Source: Archangium lansingense
GTDB lineage: Bacteria > Myxococcota > Myxococcia > Myxococcales > Myxococcaceae
Reading direction: 5' to 3'
DNA length: 64,000 nucleotides
NCBI RefSeq assembly: GCF_026626635.1
Contig: NZ_JAPNKA010000001.1
Coordinates: 2,604,001 to 2,668,000 of the forward strand
The translations under genes and the position numbers were made by a program. This document shows positions 51,745-59,781 of this stretch, piece after piece. The stretch's first letter is position 1. Each line of letters begins with the position of its first letter. The notes beneath the pieces were generated by a model. That model had not been told where the DNA came from and searched no databases. It was given only the letters and a program-made list of their open reading frames with translations.

Positions 51745-51967
51745 CGTCACGGAGCGATAACACACCTGGGCGGTAGACTCATGGGAGGCAGGCGGCCGAG
51801 CAGGGCCCGGGCCGTTCCCTCCTTTATAGGGAGGTGTTCCGCAGGCCCTGGGTCCGCTTTTTGAGCACCTACGAGGCCCTCCGGTCCCAAAAATCGTGCA
51901 CGGCTGCCTGGAGCGTAGACAGTCAAGGGGGGATGTGGGAGTCGGCCGCGAGGTTTAGAGTCTCGGG

Positions 51968-53395
51968 GTGAGAATCGAGCAGCGGTGGGACGTACTGGTT
52001 GTCGGTGGAGGGGCCAGCGGGACGCTGCTGGCGGTCCAGCTCTTGAGGAATGCTCCGGGTCCCCTCCGGGTGGCCATGTTGGAGCGCACGGGGCGTGTGG
52101 GTCCCGGCCTCGCCTATTCCACCGAGAGCGCCAGTCATCTCCTCAACGTCCCCGCTGGGAGGATGAGCGCCTTTCCGGAGGATCCCGAGCACTTCCTTCG
52201 ATGGATTCGCCGTCTCGAGCCGGCCACGGCTCCTGGTGACTTCGTACAGCGCCAGCGCTACGGCCAGTACTTGGAGAAGGTGCTGCACGAGGCGAGGGAG
52301 GCCGCGGCCCCAGGGGTTGGCCTGGAGCTGCTCCAGGGGGAGGTGCTGTCCATCTCCCAGGTGGGGGACGTCGCGAGGGTGGTGCTGGCCCAGGGTCCGG
52401 TCCTGGAGGCGCGCACGGTGGTGTTGGCGGTGGGCAACGCCCTGCCGGCAGACCTGCCAGTGGCGGATGGGGGCCTTTATGCGAGCCCTCGCTATGTCCG
52501 CTCGCCCTGGGCCGAGGGGGCGCTGCAGCACGTGCGGCCCCACCACCCGGTGCTGCTCGTCGGCACGGGTCTGACGATGGTGGACACGGTGCTCTCGCTG
52601 GCCGAGCGCAACCACGAGGGGCGCATCCACGCCATCTCCCGGCACGGGCTGCTTCCGCAGGTGCACCGTCCCGGCGTGGTGGCGGGCCCGCCCGTGGCAC
52701 CCGCCGAGCCCCGCCGGGTTCGCTCCATTCTGGGGGCGCTGCGGGACCAGGCCCGGCGAGCAGGGGAGGGCGGGGACTGGCGTGCCACGGTGGACTCGCT
52801 GCGACCCCTGACGGCCTCGTTGTGGCGCGGCCTGTCCGAGCCCGAGCGGCGTCGCTTCCTGCGCCACCTGCGCTCCCTCTGGGACGTGCACCGCCACCGG
52901 ATGGCGCCCGCGGTGAACGACATCCTCCTGCAACTCCAGGCCTCTGGGGTGCTGCGCATCCACGCGGCCCGCGTGCGCAACTTCCAGCTCTCGGACGAGG
53001 GATGGGTGCTGGCGCGGGTACGGCCCCGGGGGTTCTCGCGTGAGGCCACGTTCCGCGTGCAGCACGTCATCAACTGCACCGGTCCCGACGCCTCCATTGG
53101 TCGGGGGCACTCGCTGCTGCGCGGGCTGCTGGAGTCCGGGCTCGCCCGCACGGATGCGCTGGGGCTCGGGCTGGCCACGGATGCGGAGGGCTCGCTGCTC
53201 GACGCCCAGGGCCGAGCCTCGGAGCTGTTCTTCACCTTGGGTCCCCTGCGCCGGGGCGACCTGTGGGAGACCACGGCCATCCCGGAGATTCGCGTGCAGG
53301 CGCTCTCCCTCTCGCGGCGGTTGCTGGAGCGGCTCGCCTCCCACTCCGACGTGCCCGCCGCAGTGAGTGCTCCTCCACCGCCCACCTTTCCCTAG
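51968..53395 (+). CDS. FAD/NAD(P)-binding protein (NAD_binding_9 type)
   Basis: This 475-residue protein starts with GTG. The N-terminal dinucleotide motif VVGGGASGTLLAVQL (about 11-25) and the segment LERTGRVGPGLAYSTESASHLLNVPAGRM are typical of the YdhS/HpnW-like FAD/NAD(P)-binding group. A second nucleotide motif follows, VLLVGTGLTMVDTVL (about 197-211). It probably oxidises or reduces an unknown small molecule. It lies 16 bp before the glutamate-cysteine-ligase-like gene, so the two form an operon. Confidence 0.85.
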   Translation: MRIEQRWDVLVVGGGASGTLLAVQLLRNAPGPLRVAMLERTGRVGPGLAYSTESASHLLNVPAGRMSAFPEDPEHFLRWIRRLEPATAPGDFVQRQRYGQYLEKVLHEAREAAAPGVGLELLQGEVLSISQVGDVARVVLAQGPVLEARTVVLAVGNALPADLPVADGGLYASPRYVRSPWAEGALQHVRPHHPVLLVGTGLTMVDTVLSLAERNHEGRIHAISRHGLLPQVHRPGVVAGPPVAPAEPRRVRSILGALRDQARRAGEGGDWRATVDSLRPLTASLWRGLSEPERRRFLRHLRSLWDVHRHRMAPAVNDILLQLQASGVLRIHAARVRNFQLSDEGWVLARVRPRGFSREATFRVQHVINCTGPDASIGRGHSLLRGLLESGLARTDALGLGLATDAEGSLLDAQGRASELFFTLGPLRRGDLWETTAIPEIRVQALSLSRRLLERLASHSDVPAAVSAPPPPTFP

Positions 53396-53411
53396 GCGCC
53401 ACCGCTGCCAT

Positions 53412-54899
53412 ATGGGCCTTCAAATCCAGAGAGAGACGTTCGAGCCCGAGGAGTACGAGCACTTCAGTCAGCGGCTGGCCGACAGCCTCGAAGCCCTCCG
53501 TCAGGTCCTGGCGCGTCCCGGCTTTGGTGTGGGGCCGCGCACCATCGGCGCCGAGCTGGAGATGTTCCTGGTGGACGCCGCGGGCTACCCGCTGCCGGTG
53601 AACCGGCAGGTGCTGGGCCAGACGATGGATCCGCGGGTGACGGTGGAGATCGATCGGTTCAACCTCGAGTGCAACCTGCGGCCGGGACCGCTGGCGGGGC
53701 GCCCCTTCACGGCGATGCGCGAGGAGTTCGAGAGCGCCCTGGCCGAGGTGCGGCGCGCAGCGGCCACTCAGGGGGCGCGCGTGGTGGTGACGGGCATTCT
53801 CCCCACGCTGCGTGAGAAGGACCTGGGCAGCGGGGCGATGACGGCGCTGCCGCGCTACCGGGCGTTGTCGGCCGCCATCCGCCGCCGGCGTCGAGAGGAG
53901 CCCCTGCGCGTCGTCATCGGAGGCGAGGACTCGCTCACCCTGGCGTGGGACGACGTGACGCTGGAGGGCGCCAACACCTCGCTGCAGTACCACCTGCGCG
54001 TGGACCCGGCGGACTTCGCGCGCATGTACAACGCGGCCCAGCTCGCGACGCCAGTGGTGCTGGCGGTGAGCAGCAACTCGCCCTTCCTGCTGGGGAAGCG
54101 GCTGTGGGACGAGACGCGCGTGGCGCTCTTCCGTCAGGCGGTGGATGACCGGGGCGAGCCGCAGTCCGAGGCGCCGCAGCACGGGCGCGTCACCTATGGC
54201 CATGGTTGGGTGCGTCAGGGCTCGCTGGAGCTGTTCGCCGAGTCGGTGGCGCTCTACCCGCCGCTGCTGCCGGTGCTGGGGCCGGAGTCTCCGCTGGAGT
54301 GCCTGGAGCGGGGCGGTTTGCCCCGGCTGGACGAGCTGCGGCTGCACCAGGGGACGGTGTGGAGCTGGAATCGCGCCATCTATGACCCGAGCGATGGCGG
54401 CCACGTGCGGATTGAGATGCGCGCGCTGCCGGCGGGCCCCACGGTGGTGGACATGCTGGCCAACGGGGCGCTGCTGCTGGGCCTCACGCTGGGGCTGAGC
54501 GAGGAGGTGGAGGCGCTGCTGCCGGGGCTGCCCTTCCCGTGTGCTCGGGGCAACTTCATCCGCGCGGCGAAGGAGGGCCTGGACGCGAGGCTGTTGTGGC
54601 CCGAGCGCCACGCACCCTCTCCTCAGTTGGTGCCTGCCGTAGCCCTGGTGGAGCGGCTGCTGCCCGTGGCCCGGGCGGGCCTGGTGGGCGCCGGGGTGGT
54701 GGCCGAGGAGGCGGACGCCCTGCTCGGCGTTGTGCAGGCCCGGTTACGCGCAGAGTGTACCGGGGCACGCTGGCAACGGAAGATGTTGGCCCGGTTGGAA
54801 GCCCACATGCCCCGAGCGGACGCCTTGGCGGCCCTGCTGGAACGTTACATGCTCCTGGCTGCGTCCGGCAGGCCGGTCCACGAGTGGCCGCTGGAGTGA
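53412..54899 (+). CDS. Glutamate-cysteine ligase-like (GCS2/ATP-grasp-like) enzyme
   Basis: This 495-residue protein belongs to the glutamate-cysteine ligase family. The key start is TIGAELEMFLVD (about 44-55), followed by VEIDRFNLECNLRPGPL and ANTSLQYHLRVDP (the Q-x-H substrate block), then SSNSPFLLGKRLWDETR. It would join a carboxylate to an amine with ATP. gamma-Glutamylcysteine synthesis is the family role, though distant members use other substrates. The ATG at 53412 is chosen by family start. It is probably cotranscribed with the upstream flavoprotein. Confidence 0.82.
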   Translation: MGLQIQRETFEPEEYEHFSQRLADSLEALRQVLARPGFGVGPRTIGAELEMFLVDAAGYPLPVNRQVLGQTMDPRVTVEIDRFNLECNLRPGPLAGRPFTAMREEFESALAEVRRAAATQGARVVVTGILPTLREKDLGSGAMTALPRYRALSAAIRRRRREEPLRVVIGGEDSLTLAWDDVTLEGANTSLQYHLRVDPADFARMYNAAQLATPVVLAVSSNSPFLLGKRLWDETRVALFRQAVDDRGEPQSEAPQHGRVTYGHGWVRQGSLELFAESVALYPPLLPVLGPESPLECLERGGLPRLDELRLHQGTVWSWNRAIYDPSDGGHVRIEMRALPAGPTVVDMLANGALLLGLTLGLSEEVEALLPGLPFPCARGNFIRAAKEGLDARLLWPERHAPSPQLVPAVALVERLLPVARAGLVGAGVVAEEADALLGVVQARLRAECTGARWQRKMLARLEAHMPRADALAALLERYMLLAASGRPVHEWPLE

Positions 54900-54995
54900 T
54901 GTGGGGGGGGTCCCTCTTCGAGACTTGCGGCCTGCCCCCTTCCTGCGCGACGCTCACTCCATCTTTCATGCCCCTCGTTGCGTTGGTCTGCCCTG

Positions 54996-56102
54996 GTGAG
55001 TGAGCCTGTTGCTGCGAAGGTCCTCGTCGTCGAGGACAACCGGACGATGCTGGCCTTGATGCAGTACTACCTGAGCAAGGACTTCACGGTGTTCCTTGCC
55101 CGGTCCGCTGAGGAAGCGCTCGAAGTCCTCCAGCGGGAACAACTGCACGCGGTCGTATCGGATCAAAATCTTGGTGACGGGCTGATGGGGGTAGACCTCC
55201 TCAAGCGCGTCGCCGAGCTACAACCCCATGCCGCGCGCATTCTGGTGACGGCCTCCCAGAAGTTGGAGGACGCCCAGAAGGCCATCAATGAAGCGCGGGT
55301 GAACCACTTCCTTACGAAGCCGTTCACAGAACAGGAGTTGAAGAACACCGTGGGCCAGGCGGTCCACAACGCCGCCCTGTTGTCCATCCGCGACAAGATG
55401 GTGCAGGAGCTCAAGGATCAGCTCGGACTGGGTCGAGGGGCAGCTGGCAAGCCGGCAGCGGGTAAGCCGGGTGCGCCTGCCGCGACGCCTCGTCCCAAGA
55501 CGGCGGAGCCCCAGAGAGCCGATGCCAAGGGCGCCGCGTCCCAGTCGCTCATCCCCGAGAGCGAGCGGCTGGCGTTCCGTGACGGCCTGACGGGGCTCTA
55601 CAACCACCGCTACTTCCAGGAGGCGCTCAGCGCGGGTCTCCTGAGTGCGCGGCGGCGGGAGCAGAAGCTGGCGCTGGTGCTCATCGACATCGATGGCTTC
55701 CGCCGCATCAACCTCTCGCGGGGTTACGCCGAGGGCGACAAGCTGCTGCGCCGGGTGGCGCAGATGGTGACGGACATGATGGAGGACCCCGTCACCCACG
55801 CTCGGAGCGACAACTCCTCGGAGATCGCCGCCCGGTACGACTGGGATGTGTTCGGCGTCATCCTCTGCAACGCGGACGTGGAGCGGGCGCGCACCTACGC
55901 CGAGAAGCTCCGCAAGGCGGTGGAGGAGCTGGACTTCCCAGAGGGCACCGGCAGCGGGGTGGGCGAGGTGACGGTGACGGCCGCGGTGGCCGTCTTCCCG
56001 GACCAGGCCCGCAACGAGCAGGAGCTCATCTCCGCCGCGGAGAAGGCCCTGCGAGCCTCCAAGGCGAGCGGTCCCAACCGCCTGGTGTTGGCTCCTCGCT
56101 AG
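54996..56102 (+). CDS. Response regulator with degenerate GGDEF domain
   Basis: This protein has 368 residues from the GTG at 54996; a TTG at 54978 would add six. The receiver domain (about 7-122) has E13-D14, acceptor D56, a Thr in LVTAS and the Lys in LTKPF. An Ala/Pro/Lys-rich linker (about 140-180) joins a GGDEF-fold domain (about 190-365: AFRDGLTGLYNHRYFQEAL). The active-site loop reads D282-W-D-V-F286 instead of GG(D/E)EF, so cyclic-di-GMP synthesis is unlikely. It may bind nucleotide or act through protein contacts. Myxobacteria have other GGDEF regulators with altered sites. No partner kinase adjoins it. Confidence 0.9.
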   Translation: MSEPVAAKVLVVEDNRTMLALMQYYLSKDFTVFLARSAEEALEVLQREQLHAVVSDQNLGDGLMGVDLLKRVAELQPHAARILVTASQKLEDAQKAINEARVNHFLTKPFTEQELKNTVGQAVHNAALLSIRDKMVQELKDQLGLGRGAAGKPAAGKPGAPAATPRPKTAEPQRADAKGAASQSLIPESERLAFRDGLTGLYNHRYFQEALSAGLLSARRREQKLALVLIDIDGFRRINLSRGYAEGDKLLRRVAQMVTDMMEDPVTHARSDNSSEIAARYDWDVFGVILCNADVERARTYAEKLRKAVEELDFPEGTGSGVGEVTVTAAVAVFPDQARNEQELISAAEKALRASKASGPNRLVLAPR

Positions 56103-56212
56103 GAACATCCGCCCGCGTGTCGGCGGGCGGACAGGTGGACCGGAGGGCTGACGGCGCTCCGGTCCCCTCCCTGGGATGGTGGGCTCAACCCCCCTTCCCT
56201 GGGAGCCGAGTC

Positions 56213-57115
56213 ATGAAGAAGTCCGTCGTGAGGCCGTGGATGATGGGCCTGTCGTTCGCGGCCGTGCTGAGCGGGTGTGTTTCGCAGCAGGAGCCGCAGC
56301 AGCAGGACCCCGTCCCGACACCGGTAGCCCGCCACGCCTACGTGTCCTTTCCGGCGTTGGGAACTCCCGCGCCGCTGCAGGTGGCAGGGCGGCTGAGTTT
56401 CCCCACGAATGCGCAGGGGAAGGTGCCCGCGGTGGTGATTGCCCACGGCTCCGCGGGAGTGGACACCCGGGGCAGCTTCCACGCGCAGGCGCTACACGCA
56501 GCGGGCATCGCCACGCTGGAGCTCGACATGTGGTCCGCCCGAGGCCTCGCTGGAGGTGCGGAGGGACGGCCGAGGGCGGTGGCCGAGACGCTGCCCGACG
56601 CCTGGGGCGCGCTGAAGTATCTGTCCGCGCACCCGTCCATCGACGGCACGCGCATCGGCATCATGGGGTTCTCGTGGGGCGGGCTGATGTCCATGCTGAG
56701 CGCCACCCGGAGGTACGTCGCGGGAGCCGAGTCGGGCCAGCGATTCGCGGCGCACGCGCCCTTCTATCCGGTGTGCTGGGCCTACAACCGTGTTCCCAGC
56801 TACGAGTTCGGCGACCTCACGGGCGCTCCCGTCTTCATCCAGGCGGGTGCGGCCGATCAATACGATGACCCGGACTCGTGCCAGAAGTTGGTGGACAGCC
56901 TGGCTCCGGCAGATCGCGAGAGCGTGTCGTTGACTGTCTATCCGGGGGCCACGCACGGGTGGGATCGGCTGGAGCCGGCCGTGCAGATCAGCGATCCGTA
57001 CTCACACACGGGACAGGGCGGGCAGGTGAACATCGCCCCGTCGCCGGAGACGGCGGAGACGTCGCGGCGGGCCATGGTGGACTTCTTCCGGAGGAGCTTC
57101 GGCCTGGCGCCCTGA
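56213..57115 (+). CDS. Dienelactone-hydrolase-type lipoprotein
   Basis: This 300-residue alpha/beta hydrolase has a lipoprotein signal (VLSGC, Cys22). The fold markers are VPAVVIAHGSAGVDTRG and the nucleophile elbow GFSWGG with S154, where true dienelactone hydrolases have Cys. D215 (GAADQYDD) and H248 (ATHGWD) complete the triad. The substrate is an unknown ester or lactone, handled in the periplasm or outer membrane. It stands alone, 110 bp after the degenerate GGDEF regulator gene and convergent with the LytTR gene. Confidence 0.87.
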   Translation: MKKSVVRPWMMGLSFAAVLSGCVSQQEPQQQDPVPTPVARHAYVSFPALGTPAPLQVAGRLSFPTNAQGKVPAVVIAHGSAGVDTRGSFHAQALHAAGIATLELDMWSARGLAGGAEGRPRAVAETLPDAWGALKYLSAHPSIDGTRIGIMGFSWGGLMSMLSATRRYVAGAESGQRFAAHAPFYPVCWAYNRVPSYEFGDLTGAPVFIQAGAADQYDDPDSCQKLVDSLAPADRESVSLTVYPGATHGWDRLEPAVQISDPYSHTGQGGQVNIAPSPETAETSRRAMVDFFRRSFGLAP

Positions 57116-57156
57116 GTTGGAATGGCGTCCATGCGCGCGGTCCAGGACGCGAGGAC

Positions 57157-57933
57157 TCACGCCCCGGGCTCGTCCTCGGTGCCGCGGCGCAGGCCGAGCA
57201 TCCTGCGCAGCTCGCGGGCGGACTGGCGGCTCACCTCCACCGTGTGCCCGCGGGCGGTGCGCGCCAGGTACCCGCCCGTCTCCAGCGGCTCCAGCCGGGT
57301 GACGTGGGCGAGGTTGAGCAGGGCGCGGCGGTGCACTCGGTAGAAGCCCTCGGTGGGCAGCCGGTCCACCAGCTCTTGCAGGGTGAAGTCGGTGAGGTAG
57401 TCCCCCTGCGAGGTGAAGACGGTGACGAGCTCGTCCTCGAGTGTTGCGTGGGAGATGGTTTCGGGGTCCACCAGGACGATGCCCTGGCGAGTGGGGATGG
57501 GCAGGCGGGCCAGGGGACGCGCGAGCTGCTCGGTGGCGGAGCCCTTGCCCGGCTCGGGGGACCTGGCCGCGAGCCGGATGCGCACCCGCTCCAGCGCCTT
57601 CTGCAGGCGCGAGGCCTCCACGGGTTTGAGGACGTAGTCCACGGCGCCGTGCTCGAAGGCCTCCACCGCGTGGTCCGCATGCGCGGTGACGAGGATGACG
57701 TGGGGGCCACCGGTGGGCAGCAGCGCGAGCGCATCCATGCCACTGAGCCCGGGCATGTGGATGTCGAGCAGCACCACATCCACTCCTCCGGCGCGGACGG
57801 CCTCGAGCACAGCCTCGCCATCGGCGGCCTCGCCGCACACGGTGACCTCGGGGAAGGCCGTCAACAGGCGCGCGAGCCGCTTGCGGGCGACGAGCTCGTC
57901 ATCGGCGATGAGGACGCGCAAGGGAGTGTTCAC
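57157..57933 (-). CDS. LytTR-family response regulator
   Basis: This protein has 258 residues from a GTG at 57933; an ATG 48 bp upstream is also in frame. The receiver domain (about 1-120) has D11-D12, acceptor D57 (LLDIHMPG), VTAH and YVLKP. The LytTR DNA-binding domain spans about 150-250 (TVFTSQGDYLTDFTLQELVDRLP, FYRVHRRALLNL). It is a transcription factor of the AgrA/LytR type. The usual LytS-like kinase is not in the window, so it is an orphan here. Confidence 0.9.
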   Translation of the reverse strand: MNTPLRVLIADDELVARKRLARLLTAFPEVTVCGEAADGEAVLEAVRAGGVDVVLLDIHMPGLSGMDALALLPTGGPHVILVTAHADHAVEAFEHGAVDYVLKPVEASRLQKALERVRIRLAARSPEPGKGSATEQLARPLARLPIPTRQGIVLVDPETISHATLEDELVTVFTSQGDYLTDFTLQELVDRLPTEGFYRVHRRALLNLAHVTRLEPLETGGYLARTARGHTVEVSRQSARELRRMLGLRRGTEDEPGA

Positions 57934-58075
57934 GGGCAGCGAGTGTAGGCGAGGGGGTGGGTCGGCAGGAAACCACCCCATCCATCACGTCGAGTCGTAG
58001 CGTGGAATACAGTGGCGTGGTTCCTGCTAGAGCAGTTCTCGACAAGCCAGGGGGTCATCACTAATCTGCCCCCTC

Positions 58076-59353
58076 GTGCCAAGTCCGATCAGCTCAGACT
58101 CGCCAGCAATGGAGACGCCCGTGGGCAGCGCAGGCCAGAAGACGGACCTCGATCCAGTCAGTCTCGAGAACCTCCTCAACCCGCACTCGCTCTACCCGGA
58201 GCTGCGCGAGAGGGCGCCGGTCTACTGGTCGGCAGGGATGCACGCCTGGGTCATCACGCGCTACGACGACGTGTTGTCCTGCTATCGAGATCCGCGCCTG
58301 AGCGCCGACCGCTCCGGTTTCTACCAGCAGCAGCTCGCGGGCTTTGGCCCGGAATTCGCCGAGGGCTTCCTGAGTGTGGCCCGCCGGCAGATGACCATGC
58401 GCGACGGCTCGGATCACATCCGCGTGCGCCGGCAGACCAGCCCGGGTTTCACCCCGCAGCGCCTCGATGCCTACCGTCCCGCCATCCGCTTCATCATGGG
58501 GGCGATGCTGGACCGGGTGCAGCCGCTGGGCCGCATGGACCTGGTGCAGGAGCTCTCCTACCAACTGCCCCCGCGCGTCATCGCCGAGTTCCTGAACATT
58601 CCCCAGCAGGACCGTGAGCGCTTCCAGCAGTTGGCCCGGCCCCAGGCCGAGTTCTCCAACCCTTCTCCGGGCGCGGACATGGGCGAGGTGGCGCGCAACG
58701 CCAGCAGGTCCATGACGGAGCTGAGTGCATACCTGGGCGGAATCATCGAGGAGCGTCGCAGCCATCCGGGCGAGGACATGCTCAGCCTGATGATCCACGC
58801 CCAGGAGCTGGGCCAGATGACGCACGAGGATCTGGTGGCCAACGCCATCCTCATCCTCACGGCGGGGCATCTCACCACCACGGATCAGATCAGCAATGGC
58901 GTCCACGACCTGCTGACCCACCCCGACCAGCTCCTGTTGCTCCAGAAGGACCGCACCCTCCTCAAGTCCGCGGTGGAGGAGATGCTGCGGTTCTCCCCGT
59001 CGGTGCCCTACAACTTCCGTATCGCCAAGGAGGACATCCCGCTGCGGGGCCAGACCATCGGCAAGGGCAGCACCGTCTTCATGTCGCTGGCCTCCGCCAA
59101 CCGGGATCCGGCGGTCTTCACGGAGCCGGAGCGTTTCGACATCACCCGCGATCATCTCCACCAGAAGCACCTGACCTTCGGCTTCGGGTCGCACCATTGC
59201 CTGGGTGCCGGTCTGGCCCGCCGCGAGCTGGAGATCTCCATCGAGATGCTCCTGGATCGTCTGCCCGACCTTCGCCTGGACGAGACGAAGCCGCCGCAGG
59301 TCAAGCCAGGGATCATCATCCGTAGCATCACGTCCCTGAACGTCCAGTGGTGA
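58076..59353 (+). CDS. Cytochrome P450
   Basis: This protein has 425 residues from a GTG; an ATG at 58109 is an alternative start, and neither has a good ribosome site. It is a soluble bacterial P450: the heme loop FGFGSHHCLGAG has ligand C375, and the K-helix motif is EEMLR. In the I-helix the AGx(D/E)TT motif reads AGHLTT, with L266 at the acidic position, so proton delivery may differ from the standard. It lies upstream of a chemoreceptor, an FAD monooxygenase and a terpene synthase on the same strand, so a terpenoid substrate is a reasonable guess. No ferredoxin gene is adjacent. Confidence 0.92.
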   Translation: MPSPISSDSPAMETPVGSAGQKTDLDPVSLENLLNPHSLYPELRERAPVYWSAGMHAWVITRYDDVLSCYRDPRLSADRSGFYQQQLAGFGPEFAEGFLSVARRQMTMRDGSDHIRVRRQTSPGFTPQRLDAYRPAIRFIMGAMLDRVQPLGRMDLVQELSYQLPPRVIAEFLNIPQQDRERFQQLARPQAEFSNPSPGADMGEVARNASRSMTELSAYLGGIIEERRSHPGEDMLSLMIHAQELGQMTHEDLVANAILILTAGHLTTTDQISNGVHDLLTHPDQLLLLQKDRTLLKSAVEEMLRFSPSVPYNFRIAKEDIPLRGQTIGKGSTVFMSLASANRDPAVFTEPERFDITRDHLHQKHLTFGFGSHHCLGAGLARRELEISIEMLLDRLPDLRLDETKPPQVKPGIIIRSITSLNVQW

Positions 59354-59781
59354 CCCCGCGCCTTCGACTCCGGGCGAAATCCCCCCGCCCTGGAGCGGAA
59401 TAGAGGCGCTGAGGGGCTCCCTGCGCCCTCCTGGCCGGGTGCCCGGCGGGGAGGCGGCAAGGGACTGCCTGCCCGCTATGCCCGCTCCCCCAGTGCCGCG
59501 TCCGCCTCCCGGTCCGTACCCGCGGAATGGGGCCGGAGCGGAATCTGGCTCGTCACTTGCTCCGTGGCCCCAGTCCGATTGATGATGTGGTCGCGTACCG
59601 GAGCATGAACATCCCTACGGCAAGAATCGAACAACGATGTCCGCTCCCACTCGTTGGGAGTCACGGTGCCGTGCTTCGGGAAGTGAAGTGGACCCTCCAC
59701 CTGCTTCCGATGGCCGGCTGATGTTCGAGCCCGCCGCCCGACCTGGGAATTCCTGCCGCAGTCGCAGACCTGGATAACGCC
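59354..59781. other. 428-bp intergenic region between P450 and chemoreceptor genes
   Basis: No gene is supported here. It holds a tight GC hairpin soon after the P450 stop (59434-59447) and a perfect 6-bp inverted repeat CTCCCA/TGGGAG with a 5-base spacer at 59644-59660, which could be an operator. The length suggests a promoter for the chemoreceptor gene separate from that of the P450. Confidence 0.45.
59434..59447 (+). terminator. Short GC hairpin after the P450 gene
   Basis: GCCGGG and CCCGGC are perfectly complementary with almost no spacer, so the real stem is 5 bp with a 4-base loop. It lies about 80 bp past the P450 stop. It is weak evidence for a terminator. Confidence 0.3.

Noticed and set aside
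51745..51967. A riboswitch or small RNA in the rlmN-flavoprotein gap
   Set aside because: Only short imperfect complementary stretches are present and no conserved riboswitch core could be recognised.
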